This document shows, piece after piece, positions 11,101-24,501 of a stretch of 64,000 bases of DNA. Within the stretch, counting starts at the first letter, position 1; each line of letters opens with the position of its first letter. A program made the position numbers and the translations under genes. Source of the DNA: Drosophila pseudoobscura. Lineage: Eukaryota > Arthropoda > Insecta > Diptera > Drosophilidae. The stretch spans positions 5,766,001 through 5,830,000 of the forward strand of contig NC_046679.1 in the NCBI RefSeq assembly GCF_009870125.1. The letters are read 5' to 3'. The notes under the pieces are model-generated. The model searched no databases. It saw nothing but the letters and a program-made list of their open reading frames with translations, and was not told the DNA's origin.

Positions 11101-14100
11101 TGATTCTTACATTTTTGGACTTGCTCTTAGCTCCGAACCCTCCGAATTCCAGCCACATCCTTCAGTTCTCTCCGAGCACAGCCATCTGCTATCCTCTACG
11201 CCTATTGCCTGCAGCACACCATCACGGAGCCGGCTAATAGGAGTTCCATCCTTGGGAGCCCAAATCCGTGCCGAGGCTAAGGTAATGCGTGGCAACGGGC
11301 GAGTCATTCAACTGCCCCCGATAGAAGCACCGACAACACGCGCGAAGCGACGCGCACAATTCACACCAACAACGGCAGCTGCCACAAGCTCAGGGGACCT
11401 GAGCAACGTGTCGATTGGGGAACCCACTCTGGATAACAGCAGCTTCAGCAACAGCAACGAAAGCCAGTTGTCCCTCAAACCTGGAGCCGGGCCAAAGCGA
11501 GCCAACCCAAGAGAACCATCCCTGGCCAGACGCTCGACTGTACCCAGAAGAACGAAGAAGTTAAACACGAGTCAGTCGAATGACACCGAAGCCTCGGAAT
11601 CTCAAGAGGACGATGATGACCCCAACAAGTAATGAATGCTAACGAATAACTAAACACAAAGACCAAGACCAATGTTTCTCTGCTCTGCTTTTTAGGCTCT
11701 GGTGCGTTTGTCGTCAGCCCCACAACAATCGGTTCATGATCTGCTGTGATCTGTGTGAGGATTGGTTCCACGGCACCTGTGTGGGTGTTACCAAGTCCAT
11801 GGGCATTGAAATGGAGCAAAAGAGCATCATTTGGAAGTGCCCGAAATGTGTTAAAAAGCAGGAGGAAAAGGTATGACAAGACTAATTACATTTGCCTTCA
11901 ATGATTCAATGATCGTTCCGTTCCGCAGAACCAACCAAGGATTACGGATATGCTGGTCATGAGGCCAGCCATTCAACCAGAGGAGACCTCAAGCGAAAGC
12001 AAAGTCTTAGTGTCTACAGCGGAGCCCAATCGGACGCTGCCGGCGACGGTGGGAGCTACTGTCGCCAGTGCGCCGTTGCGTAGTCCTGTGATGAAGCCAA
12101 CGACCAAAAGGTTTCCAATCAGTCAGCAGATGCCACAACAACAGCACCAGCAGATGCAGCAGCAGCAGCTAAATTTTGTCAAAGTAGGAGTAACCAGTGG
12201 CCGCCCTTCAGACACCAATTGTGTGTTCTGCAAGCGACCAACGGCTAGCGCAAAATCGGTGTACTGTAGCGATGAATGCTTACGAAAATATGCACAGCAA
12301 GCAATTCAGGCCCAGACGGCTGCCAAGAGTCCCGCCAATCCCGCCAGTCCTGTGCCGCAGACGGCGGCGGACAAGCAAACGCCTCTGGCAAACAGCACTG
12401 AGCAGGCCAAGAGGCACAAAAAGAAGGATCTGTTCGAGGATGTGTTGCGTCAGGCAGACGCTGTGTCGAAAATAGAGCGGGTACAAAAGCTACAGCTACA
12501 AGCAGCCGACGCGAAACTCGAATCAGACTAAACAAATTGTACATTTTCAGATAAATGTGATTGAGCGTAAGAGTGGCCGTGTACTCACTGGCCATTTGGC
12601 ACCCATCGCACATCATTTCAGAAAGTGGCTCCAAGACAATCCCACCTTTGAGGTACTGTCGTCGGGCAGTTTTCAGTCCCTGGACCCAGAAGTAAGCATG
12701 ATTATGGTTTATTGATTGGCCAAGTACTCACCTACGTATCTCCTGTTTGTCCTTAGAAGCGTCAGTTCAAGCGGATTCCGGATCCCGAGACACCAACTAC
12801 TGCTACTAAATCGTCTCCAAGTGGAACGAAAGTCCCACAGCTGCAGCGAGTACTCACCCCTCCCATTCACGCCCTGCCCAAAAAAGATAAGCCCCCTGCG
12901 AATGTGGTGGCCTCACAATCCCCCTTCAAGCCTGAGCCGATACGGTTAAATGTGCGACGTACGCTCAAGGAGCAGCTGCTGGCGCGCATCAAGGAGGCAC
13001 ACGATGCAGAGCAGAGTGCGGGCACGAGCACCACGACGCAATGGCTGACACCCATCGAGGCGGAGCAGTTCGTGAAGAGTGTGGAATCGGAAATGTATAA
13101 TTCGTTTGGTTGCGATGTGGGGTCCAAATACAAATCGAAATATCGCTCACTTATGTTCAATATTAAAGATCGCAAGAACAAGACGCTGTTCGAAAAGATC
13201 TGTGCCAAGCAGGTGGAACCCAAGCAGCTCGTGGCCATGACGCCCGAGGAGCTGGCCAGCCAAGAGCTTGCCAAGTGGCGCCAGGAGGAGGCGCGTCATC
13301 AGCTTGAGATTATTGAGAAATCAGAACTAGACATGCTATCCTGCACACAGAACTATGTGGTAAAGACCCATAAGGGGGAGGAGATGATAGCCACCAAAGT
13401 GGATGTCACACTGCCCGACGTGGAGTCAATCCTGGACAAAAAGCACACCTCTCAGAATAGCGACCCAGAGAGTGCCAGCAAGGACATCAGCCTAGAGCAT
13501 TCCAGCTCTAAGGAAAAGTCCGGATCAACCAAGGAGAAGCGTCACAAGAGCCACAAGCGCCATCATCCGCGCAAGAGAAGTCGCAGTCGATCGAGCAGTC
13601 AAACGCGCAACCTGGAGAAGCGACACCGAAGGCACCACAACGATGTGGAGACTGGAGGAGAACGAAAACACCGTCATCGAGAAAAGCAGCACAGTAAAGA
13701 TCGAGATGAACGTATTTCATCGCCAGCCAAAAAAAGGGAGGAGAATGATCGCTCATTCTTGCCGAAAATTGTAACAGAAAAGAAGCCAGAGGAGGCGTCA
13801 GCGTCAGCGTTAGCCAAACTGTCTAGTACGTATAACCTGGTTGGTCAAATTCTTGAATCTGCCAAAACGGTGGAGCAGGCGGCGAATTTAGAACAGCCTC
13901 CTAAGCAGCAGACTGTCAAGGCCATGCCCCCATCGACGACAGCCACAGCAAAGGCTGCCGCTCCAGCAGCCACTCCGCTGGACAGCTACACTCGCTATTT
14001 GCAGGGTCTGCCCAAGCGATCACTGTGGTCCGGCACCCTCAGCATGACCGATGTCGCAAACTTTCAGGTGGTGGCCCACCCTCTACTCAGCAATTCGCAT

Positions 14101-15431
14101 CAAATGACCAAGCTGCTGCCCGTCAAATTAGATGTGATCGGCCGCATATCCCGCGTGATGGTCTGGGACTATATCAAGAAGATCAAAAAGTGTGCAACCA
14201 AAGAGGTTGTCCTAGTGAATCTCTTTCCATCCGGACCGAGTGAGATTAAAAAATTTGATCATTTCTTTGAATATCTCGACTCGCGTGAACGGTTGGGTGT
14301 AATTGAGCCCGAAGCTAATCAGATTCGAGACTTTTACATCTTTCCATTGGGCTCCAAGGAAAAATTGCCCAGTGTGCTTGCCCATGCCACAGAGCTTGTT
14401 CCGTTTTACGAGGACACGCAGAGGCCCAACGCACTGATGGGCATCATAGTGCACTGTCTGCCAACATCATTGCCAGTGGCACAAGCATTTCCCGCGGCCA
14501 GCAGCAGCAAGGCGGCAAAGGTAAGCGATATGGGGTGTGATATCCATTGTCGATGAGTACTTTTCAGACTTTTTTAAATTTCAGAAGTCACGCAGCACTA
14601 CGTCATTTACTCCGCCAAGCAGTCCCAAACGCAAGCCTAGCAACCACTCGACCAGCTCTAAGGACGACGAGTTCGATATTGATGCCATCATAAAGGCACC
14701 CATTACGAAATCGCGGAAAAGTAAGCGCTGCAGAGTCCATTTTGTACTTTAATTTTAACGTATTGGAAATCTCTCACAGCAGTTGCAACTGTGCCTCCAG
14801 CTGTTCTAGTGCCAGCATTGCCCGCTCTGATAGATGATGCCAATGAACCATACTCGCCAGGCGGCAGTTCCGGCGATGAATCTGTTGCGACGCCAACAGC
14901 CACAAATAAAACCAGTCTGGCGCGTCAGGTGGATGAAATAAACAAACAGATTGCGGCACAACAATTGGAAATTGCCGACTTGCTCAATGTGGAACCTTCT
15001 GTAAGATACACAATGAAATTTTCCCCATCACATTAATACTCATTTTGGGGCTTACTTTTTGCGCAGGGATCCGCCAATGCCCTATCCAGAATATCAATTC
15101 CGCCAGATCTTTCAAAGATCCTGGCAAGCATTAAGGACAAATCGGACTCTGCGGCGAATGTTGGCGATAGTGAGGAATACAATCCCGAGGACGTAATAAC
15201 CACGCCTAGGCCATATGCAACCGGTAACCGAATTGCGAAACCAAATTCGAAATGCACAAATGGGATTAATTTCATTTATTTATTTTAATAGCAACGACCA
15301 AGGGTATAGGCCGTTTGGCGCGTCTAAGTGAAGCTGAGCTTCTTAGCATGGTGCCGGACAATCTGGTAGATCTGGTGCCCCCCTTAACGTCTAACAACCG
15401 ACATCAGAATCCCCCACCGCCGAATACTTAG
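8187..15431 (+). CDS. pps: PHD / TFIIS-central / SPOC domain protein (DIDO/PHF3 family), protein partner of snf
   Basis: Eleven exons by eye: 8187-8313, 8370-8780, 8844-11628, 11696-11870, 11929-12480, 12551-12691, 12757-14520, 14585-14720, 14780-15000, 15067-15223 and 15292-15431. They give about 2202 aa. Domains in order: an AT-hook-like RPGRKPK basic patch (about residue 132); fourteen 11-residue Gln/Arg/Lys repeats (419-572); a PHD finger (about 1109-1165, LWCVCRQPHNNRFMICCDLC); a Cys-rich knuckle NCVFCKRP...YCSDEC encoded near 12220-12285; a TFIIS central domain (about 1460-1580); an Arg/Lys/His/Ser-rich stretch; and a SPOC domain (about 1820-1965, from SLWSGTLSM). PHD+TFIIS-M+SPOC is the architecture of Bye1/PHF3/DIDO, which bind RNA polymerase II. 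Fly pps is known as a partner of the splicing factor Snf. The acceptor at 14779 is a tandem CAGCAG (NAGNAG). The 3' end runs into beta-sarcoglycan from the other strand. Confidence 0.9.
9560..10021 (+). repeat. 33-nt tandem coding repeat inside pps, 14 units
   Basis: Fourteen in-frame units of 33 nt encode 11-residue repeats of the form PQxxxQRKEQV, with the middle units nearly identical (PQSILQRKEQV, PQSVLQRKEQV) and the edges degenerate. The array is rich in Gln, Arg and Lys and is probably disordered. Unit number is likely to vary between individuals or species, as for minisatellites. Confidence 0.9.
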
Positions 15432-15846
15432 GGATGCGTTCAAAATTATTTTAGATTATACATAGGCGCGAATTATTTTACATCTATTTGTTATTAGTTC
15501 AACATTTAATCTGAAATTATATATTTCGCCCCGCCACTCCCCCATTCATGTGTACATTCTCATACAGCAGCGAATTGAATACCATTTTTGTATTATAACT
15601 GGCAACTGGAACAACTATTTATACCAAAACCTGTCCTTAAAACAGTATAATTCGCTTTGCATTGCAAGATAGGAATCGGTTTTCAAAAGCTAATCCAATT
15701 TTTTATTTCTTCCAGTCAAAAATTGTACATTTCCTCGAAAATAAAAAAACCTGTTAAGTAACGTTTGTTTTAGGGATACATATATGAATAATTGTATTAT
15801 CTTTATTACTGGGATTAAATATATAAGCTTTAAATAAATCAACTAA
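15432..15846. other. Overlapping 3' UTRs of pps and beta-sarcoglycan
   Basis: This is an AT-rich convergent spacer. A plus-strand AATAAA near 15833 lies only about 10 bp from the beta-sarcoglycan stop codon on the other strand, while minus-strand AATAAA-type signals lie near 15800 and 15700. The two mature transcripts therefore probably overlap tail to tail. Confidence 0.45.
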
Positions 15847-16911
15847 TTAATTAACCTCACATGGATCGTCCTGGCTACTGAAATGGGCACATGAGATCTT
15901 CGGTCCATTGTGGATACGTGGAATGGCAATGCGGAAAAGAATACCTTGTGGCATGCAGACGCAAATCTTGTACTGAACACTGCCCGTTCGTATACCCAGT
16001 TCGGAACTGACTATGGGTATGCGGTCCATGTCCAGGAATATGCCAGTGCCAGCCTCTAGCACAGTAGCGCCTTGGGTTGAGTTGATAGAGACGTGATGCT
16101 CGGCTTGTAGATCGATGCTGGCGGCATCGAAGAACACACCCTCTGACCCCTTAACGACAATGCGGCCGTCGCTCTCCATGTTCAAGGGCACATCTATGGG
16201 ACTGGAGATGCCGCTCGCGCTCACCACCTTGGCCTGCAGAGCAGCCACTCCAGCCGGGATGTTGTACTGGGGACGATGAGTGCTAAAAATGGATTGCCGA
16301 TCGGCGGGGTCTTTCACATCAAACACATTTGTGGCATCTATGACAATGGCATCCTTATCGACAACGATGCGATCGCGCTCACTAGAGGCACCGTTTCCAT
16401 TACGGAAGACGCGCACATGCACGCCAGCATCCGGATTGTCGTCGCTGCTCCCATCACTACTAATGGTCACTGGCACATCTGTAAAGCCATGCACCTGACC
16501 AATTGAGTTGGTCTGAAGGCGCTCCAGCTCGGTTGAGCCATAGAACTTGACGACATCCACTTCGGGAATCAGCTCCATACCGTGCACACCCTTTCCGAGA
16601 CGCAAGACACCCACAATTGTCAGCGTGAGGATCAGATTGCCCACAGTCAGGGCCAGAAGAATTATCACAACGGTCCAGAAAGCGAAAGAGTTGCGGCCAT
16701 GCTGCCCAGGGTGCAAGCGTGAGCAGCTATCGCTGTCAAATTTCTCGTCAAAGTAGTCCACGGGGTCCGTCTTGGAGTCATCATGGCAAAAGTCGTTTTC
16801 CTCAGCTGCCGCTCCAATGGGCAGTGTCAGCGACAATGCATTTTCAGAGTTTGCATCGTCGGAATAGGATGGCGATGGACCACGGAAAAAGGTGTTTTCA
16901 AAGGAATTCAT
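15847..16911 (-). CDS. Scgbeta: Beta-sarcoglycan
   Basis: A single-exon gene of 354 aa. It is a type II membrane glycoprotein of the sarcoglycan part of the dystrophin-glycoprotein complex at the muscle plasma membrane. The cytoplasmic N-terminus (about 75 residues, acidic, Ser/Asp-rich) is followed by one membrane segment (about residues 75-100, FWTVVIILLALTVGNLILT). The extracellular part has the beta-strand-rich sarcoglycan fold. The C-terminal Cys cluster (YKICVCMPQG ... ISCAHF ... DDPCEVN) is the family signature needed for complex stability. The orthologue assignment rests on these features and on the neighbourhood. The gene converges on pps. Confidence 0.88.
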   Translation of the reverse strand: MNSFENTFFRGPSPSYSDDANSENALSLTLPIGAAAEENDFCHDDSKTDPVDYFDEKFDSDSCSRLHPGQHGRNSFAFWTVVIILLALTVGNLILTLTIVGVLRLGKGVHGMELIPEVDVVKFYGSTELERLQTNSIGQVHGFTDVPVTISSDGSSDDNPDAGVHVRVFRNGNGASSERDRIVVDKDAIVIDATNVFDVKDPADRQSIFSTHRPQYNIPAGVAALQAKVVSASGISSPIDVPLNMESDGRIVVKGSEGVFFDAASIDLQAEHHVSINSTQGATVLEAGTGIFLDMDRIPIVSSELGIRTGSVQYKICVCMPQGILFRIAIPRIHNGPKISCAHFSSQDDPCEVN

Positions 16912-17711
16912 TGTAATTATGAAAGTCGGGTCGGGCCTCTTGCAAAACAGTTTTTCCAGTAATGTATCTAATGATTCTAAAATAACTCTAGGTATATACG
17001 AATCTATGACATGCGCAGAACTGACTAGGCGCGGAATTCAAACATTTGATAAAGGTATTATGTACTTGGAGAAGCATCAGCAATTGAATCTTAAGAAATA
17101 ACTATTTAACTAATTAACGAAACTTCGTGTACAACTGTTTTACATTGAATTCAAAATTGAAATCGCGCCCAATGAACATAACAACGAAAGACATATTCAA
17201 GAACATATGGCACGCAGTTGTTTTTAATTTCCGCTCTCTCAAATCGTGTTTTCCTGCATCACACCAAAACTTTCATAAATTTATTCCAATTGCATTCATA
17301 TCCTTGTCGATCTTTTCAAACAATTTCACTTTGGCGCGCAGCTCTAGCGACTATATAGTGCGATAACCAAACTGCTCTCTTTGAATCGGTATCAACAATG
17401 TGTGGTCTACACATTTACGTTTTTTTGGTTTGATCTTTTTTGCTTAAACTTTTTAATAGACAACAAAAGCGAGTATTTAAATTAAGCCAGTCAAGTAGAA
17501 AATTGATTCACTAATCGGATAAAATTATGTGGGCAGGACTGAGGGATCTTATCTAGCTAGTAAAATTCGACGGAATATCAAAAACGAGTAATATGTATAA
17601 TGAAACTTGAATTCGTCAGCATATTTCTAAAGTGAGACGGCCTTTTTCGGCACATTTCTGAGGGTCGTAAGGAATATTTTATCGACAAGTCCGCGGCCAC
17701 ACTTTTCCAAG
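16912..17711. promoter_or_regulatory. Intergenic region upstream of beta-sarcoglycan and the MYCBP gene
   Basis: Divergent spacer. The left part is AT-rich with no recognised motif. The right part, from 17487 to the MYCBP start, is one copy of a dispersed promoter-bearing repeat (listed separately) and ends in the motif-1-like sequence CGCGGCCACACTTTT just before the start codon at 17712. Confidence 0.45.
17487..17705 (+). repeat. Dispersed promoter-bearing repeat, copy 1
   Basis: About 220 bp that can be aligned by eye with 24218-24425 and, in part, with 24502-24663 and 43354-43545. Shared landmarks in order: CCAGTCAAGTAG, a GATTCACTAATCGGATAAAA block, GACGGAATATCAAAAACGAG, AATTCGTCAGCATATTT, AAGTGAGACGG, TCTGAGGGTCG, a TATTTTATCGACAAG block and CGCGGCCACACTT. 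The last segments are a motif-6-like plus motif-1-like core promoter. This copy ends directly at the MYCBP gene start. Confidence 0.6.
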
Positions 17712-18361
17712 ATGTCCTTTAAGGTTAGTAGTTGCTATTAAATAAAAAATATTATATTATTAAAGCAATATATGCCGTACAGCCAATTGACCCAAAACGG
17801 GATGAAATCCGTCGCTATCTGGAGCGCGGCAGCGTTCTGGACTCGCTCACCAAAGTCTTCATACGCGTCATAAAAGAGCGACCGGAAAATCCAATGGAGT
17901 ACATACGCAACAACATTGGTGCGGTCCGCCATCAGCATGACAAGTACGAGCGCCTTCAGCAGCAATTGCAGTCGGCCAACGATGAAATACAACGATTGCG
18001 CGGCATTATTAACAACATTGACCCCGAGGCTCTGGCGGGCCAGCCGGTGTTCGTCACTTCAACCGATCCGTTCGCTGATGACTATGAACCCCCAAATGAG
18101 GCTAAACCTGAGGCTCCTGTTGAGAACGTTGGACCTCATGGTGGTCAGCCGGTTTTGGCAGAGCCAAACGCTGTAGCTGAAGAAGCTGCAGCTGTAGCTG
18201 TGAGCAACAGCGTTGAGCAGCTGGCTGCCGCTGTGGAAGTTTGTCAGATCGAGGAGAAAATTGTTGCCGCTGTCGCAGAGGCTACAAATGATAGTTCAAC
18301 CCAAAGCCCATCCGTCCAGGCTGAAGCCAGCAGCACCACCGACAATACCAATACCGAGTAA
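17712..18361 (+). CDS. CG17202: MYCBP (AMY-1) homologue with a long acidic/Ala-rich C-terminus
   Basis: Two exons, 17712-17723 (MSFK) and 17783-18361, with a 59-bp intron; 196 aa. The N-terminal 90 residues match c-Myc-binding protein: KRDEIRRYLERGSVLDSLTK is the conserved core, followed by a helix and a coiled coil (KYERLQQQLQSANDEIQRL). Vertebrate MYCBP is only about 103 aa. Here a further ~100 residues rich in Ala, Glu, Pro and Val follow, with no recognised domain. In mammals MYCBP binds Myc and AKAP-family anchors and occurs in cilia and sperm; its role in flies is not known to me. The very short first exon is supported by the family's start just before the KR-E-RRYLE block and by a good frame join. 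The symbol is from memory. Confidence 0.8.
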
Positions 18362-19662
18362 ATCGGCACTGAGCTCGAAATCTCATTAAAGTACATTCCA
18401 TGCAAAATCATTCATTTAGAACATATGTATTTAAGTACTTTCTTAAATGTAAATAAACTACAGCATTAAAAGCACTCGCAACTTACCGCCTTATGGATTT
18501 TTCAAATATTTATTGAAATCAGTTTCGTAATTCATACAGGTTTTATATCATTTGTTTATTAATACAAAGGATTATTGATAATACATATTAATAATAGTTA
18601 AATTTTATAAAAACACATCTTAAAAATGATAAGAGAATGATAAACGAAAAATTCTACACGTATTTTTTGTGTGGCTTGTGGGTCGCGCTGCTCTGCTGCA
18701 CCAAGTACGGGGGAAAAAGGAAATAGATGAAAAAAAATGTTCATTGATTTTGTATTGACGTCGGGTGCATGTGTATGGTGGCGCGGCGTCTCTTATCATT
18801 TCATCAAGCTGCAGGGGTGGACGAAAAAAAAAACTGATTTTCTACTGTTTCAATTTGAAGGTCAAAACTAAGTGTTTTCGTTTCACTTTCTTGGCAAGCG
18901 TTCTTCTCTTTTTTATCATTTTCCCTTTGTTTTTAATTCTTTTTCTTCATTTGTTTAATGTTTTAAGGCCAAAGAGCTTTACAGGGCCCCTCTCTTCTAT
19001 GTATATGTTTTTTTTGACGCACTGAATTCCAGCCGCTTTGTCCGTATGTCTATGTGAAATATGTTCGTATTTCTGCCGGGTGCTCTTCTCCTCCTCCTCC
19101 TGCACTTCGGACCTGTTTACCTAGTGTCAAGACGAAAAAAACATATGTTTCTGCAGGTGTGGGTGTAAATGTGTGTGTGTGTTTGTGTGTGAAATGTCCG
19201 CTCCCGATATATATATATGTATATGGGATTGGATTTTAAAAATAAATATGTTTGTTTTCAATTATGGTGTGTTTGTCAAATGTTTTTGTTTGGTTCTGTA
19301 ATTTGAATCAAATCTCAATTGATTAAAACTCCATTTGATGTCTGTCCAGATCATTGGGTCGTCGGATTGGACTGGACTGGACTGGATTGTGTGTGTGTGT
19401 TCGATGCTAGGAGGCACTCTTCCTTCTGTTGCTGTGTTGGTATGTAGTTGTTGTTTGTAGAATTCGACTTGGCCTGCTGTCGATAAAAAGACCAAGTTAG
19501 CGATAAGCGTGTTCAGAAATGACGCACAATAGGGTTCTACCCACATACATACATACGTTCAATCCACGATCCGATGTGATTTTTTGCATTTTTATTTTCT
19601 CTTGGGTTGTTTCTTATGTTTTTTTTTTTATATAGAAAAGGACTTGTTGGGTTTAAAAGATA
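18362..19662 (-). other. Intergenic DNA and long 3' UTR of Pp1-87B, with simple repeats
   Basis: No gene is seen. The part next to Pp1-87B is presumably its 3' UTR. Simple repeats include TG-rich runs near 19168-19192, TA near 19208-19225, a GGACT pentamer run near 19369-19385 followed by TG, and TACA near 19545-19557. The left end carries the poly(A) region of the MYCBP gene (AATAAA-type signal near 18452). Confidence 0.45.
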
Positions 19663-20580
<918 letters not shown>

Positions 20581-21049
20581 TTATATTGTTTCGCTGCTCC
20601 TGAGTAAGCCACAAACGATGGATAGTAGCGCCGAAATAGCTTCGAAATATTGAATTTTTCAAATCTATTTCCGCAAAATACTTTTCACAGCTAACTAGCA
20701 TGAAAATTTCTCCAGTGTGTCCACACACTAGTCATACAGCAGGAAGGAATGAAACGAGTAGTTAGTCATGCTGAACAAGCTAGTTGTCTCGTTTTCACAA
20801 CCATGTCGCTCTTTTGCGTCTTATTTAGCCCATTGGTGTGAGCAGGACGGCTAACGTTCACCACTCGAGTGGTGCCACATCAGTGAATAAAGGTGAATCT
20901 GACGCCATTTTGTCCCAGTCTATTATCGGCATCGATACTTTTCAAATATTCGATAGCACCATCGACACTGAGAAACTGTCACACCAGCGACCAGCTGTCG
21001 CGATTTTTCGAAGGACTGCCATCTCAATTGGATTTGTGGGGCAGATTTT

Positions 21050-21300
21050 CCATGGGACGGCGTTTTGAAGAACAGCGCGCCCTTTGGCGCAGTTGTGGCC
21101 CACTACACCGCCCTGCCTCAGACCCCCAGGCTGGCTTCCCGGAGGGTGTGGTCAATGTGGTGCCTGGTTAAGGTGGAGCCTTCACCGGATCCTGGAGTTG
21201 GGCGGCAAGTCCCCCAACATTATCCTCTCTGACTCGGCGTAGTGTAGCCGTGGAGACGGCCCATTTCGGTCTCTTCTTCACGTGCACTTAGCCTCAGGCG
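21050..21300 (+). pseudogene. Decayed aldehyde dehydrogenase fragment
   Basis: Short blocks of class-1 aldehyde dehydrogenase can be read in shifting frames: VLKNSAPFGA near 21068, AGFPEGVVNVVPG (about 21132-21170), LELGGKSPNIILSDSA (about 21190-21238) and VETAHFGLFF (about 21249-21280). Stops occur between blocks. The stretch that normally lies between VVPG and LELGG (the FTGST nucleotide-binding loop) is missing, and the catalytic Cys after GLFF is gone. It carries no introns where visible, so it may be a processed copy. It is not functional. The borders are approximate. Confidence 0.7.
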
Positions 21301-21500
21301 GCCAACTAAATTGGACATGGTAAATGCTTTTATCGGAACCAAACGCACTCTTTCTTGATGTCCCAAGGTCTATTAGATGTGGGGTTGGGCAGTAGGTCTT
21401 TTGAGGCAAGCCAGAGACCAAGCCCTCGCAGCTCTCCATGTCCGCCGCCAGCAACGCCCCACTTTATTTCAATTAACTTTTAAATCAGTCTGATTCCATA
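21301..21500. other. Region upstream of sialic acid synthase
   Basis: No promoter motif is recognised. It may hold more relics of the aldehyde dehydrogenase copy, but the match is too weak to claim. Confidence 0.25.
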
Positions 21501-22677
21501 ATGATGTTAGTGGATATTTTGGAGAAAAAAATAGACGATAGTGTCTACATTATAGCTGAAATTGGACAAAATCATCAGGGATGCCTGGAGCTGGCCAAAA
21601 CGATGATACTAAAGGCAAAAGAAGCAGGATGCCATTGTGTGAAATTTCAAAAGTCTGATTTACCAGCAAAGTTTACACGGTCCGCTCTAGCCCGCGAATA
21701 CGTGAGCGAAAATGCTTGGGGCAAGACCTATGGAGAACACAAGGAATATCTAGAGTTCTCCAGAGACCAATACCAAGAGTTACAGGCGTACAGTCGACAA
21801 CTAAATGTGGATTTTACTGCATCCGCAATGGATGAGGTAAATTTGTATATATACACTACTCTACATACATATTATAGTCTTTCCCTTGTTACAGCTCTCT
21901 TTGGACTTTCTGGCAGACCTGAAGGTCCCATTCATTAAAATTGGATCTGGAGATGCCAACAACTTTCCGCTTTTGAAAAAGGCAGCTGGCCTGGGAGTAC
22001 CTCTAGTCATCTCAACAGGAATGCAGACAATCCAAACGGTTGAGAAAATTGTGAAAATAATGGCAGAAGCTGGAAAAATCGACTATGCACTCATGCATTG
22101 TGTCTCGGCATACCCTACACCACCAAAAGATTGCAATTTGCGCTTGATTTCCATGCTAAAGAATCGCTTTCCCAATGTAGTCATTGGTTATTCCGGACAT
22201 GAGCTGGGTGTGGCCATAACCCAGGCAGCCGTCTTGTTGGGCGCCAGGATAGTGGAGCGGCATTTTACCCTTGACAAGAATCAAAAGGGCTCCGATCATC
22301 GTTGCTCCCTTGAAACGCACGAATTTAAATCATTGATTGCGGCAATTCAAAGATTTAAGCTCACGAAACTGCCCTTTGATCCCGATGCAATAATTTCAAT
22401 GCTGGGTGGAGATCAGGAACTGGCAGAAGCACTTCAATACAATGGCGAAAAGAAGGTTTTGGCGTGCGAGTTGCCGTGTCGAAATAAGCTCGGAAAATCT
22501 ATTGTAGCAGCTCGGACCCTTCACAAAGGCCTGAAGCTTCAATTGACCGATTTGGCTATCAAAGTTAGTGAGCCCAACGGCCTGCCTGCTGAGGCATATT
22601 TCGATATAGTCGGTAAGGAATTAACAGACACTGTTTATGAGGATGAACCCATAGCCGGGAACATGGTAAAATTGTAA
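21501..22677 (+). CDS. Nans: Sialic acid synthase (N-acetylneuraminate-9-phosphate synthase type)
   Basis: Two exons, 21501-21836 and 21895-22677, joined in phase 0; 372 aa. The enzyme condenses phosphoenolpyruvate with N-acetylmannosamine (or its 6-phosphate) to make sialic acid; the fly enzyme (formerly Sas) is known to be active. The NeuB domain fills about residues 15-265 (AEIGQNHQG near the start, VKFQKSD, IKIGSGDANN, STGMQ, HCVSAYPTP, GYSGHE, ERHFTLD). The C-terminal SAF/antifreeze-like domain follows (about 300-365, KSIVAARTLHKGLKL...DLAIKV). The start is ATGATG; the first ATG was taken. The gene converges on NF45 with only 73 bp between stop codons. Confidence 0.92.
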
Positions 22678-22750
22678 GTCAATACTCGAGCACTCAATAC
22701 AGCGTGTGCATTATTAAATACGTATCTAAAAATTAATCATATTCGCTGCG

Positions 22751-24035
<1,285 letters not shown>

Positions 24036-24217
24036 GGGCCGGCCACCGCGGAGCGATCCGCGCACTATATTTCTCGGAAAATGAATCTTTAATTTTTTTT
24101 TGCAACGAACGAGCGTTGCCGACAACAATGATAAAAGTAGTAGTGTTGAGCAGCGAAATGTTTTAACATTCACACGTTATTGGATGCCCTGGTCGATATC
24201 TCTTTATTTCAAATAAA

Positions 24218-24425
24218 CCAGTCAAGTAGGATTCACTAATTGGATAAAATTAGATGGGCAGGGCTGAGAGATCTCTCCATCAAAAAATATTTGACGGAAT
24301 ATTAAAAACGAGGAATGTGTAAAATATAACTTAAATTCGTCAGTATATTAACGGTATAATTTTTAAGTGAGACGGTTATTTTAGTATACTCTGAGGGTCG
24401 GACCGTATACTTGATCGACACACTT
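24218..24425 (+). repeat. Dispersed promoter-bearing repeat, copy 2
   Basis: Aligns by eye with 17487-17705 over its length: CCAGTCAAGTAG, GATTCACTAATTGGATAAAATTA, GGGCAGGGCTGAGAGATCT, GACGGAATATTAAAAACGAG, AATTCGTCAGTATATTAACGG, AAGTGAGACGGTTATTTT, CTCTGAGGGTCGGACCGTAT, then ATCGACACACTTG. It lacks the CGGTCACACT end that the other two promoter copies have. Confidence 0.6.
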
Positions 24426-24501
24426 GACAAATTGTATTCTTTTCATGTTATTTCTAATATTTTCCGGTTTTGTTTAAACCTTAAACCTGTTCAAACGATT
24501 T

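Noticed and set aside
8399-11632. A 1077-codon ORF taken as a complete gene
   Set aside because: It is the large exon of pps read through two flanking introns. Splice sites at 8780/8844 and 11628/11696 join it to the PHD finger and upstream start.
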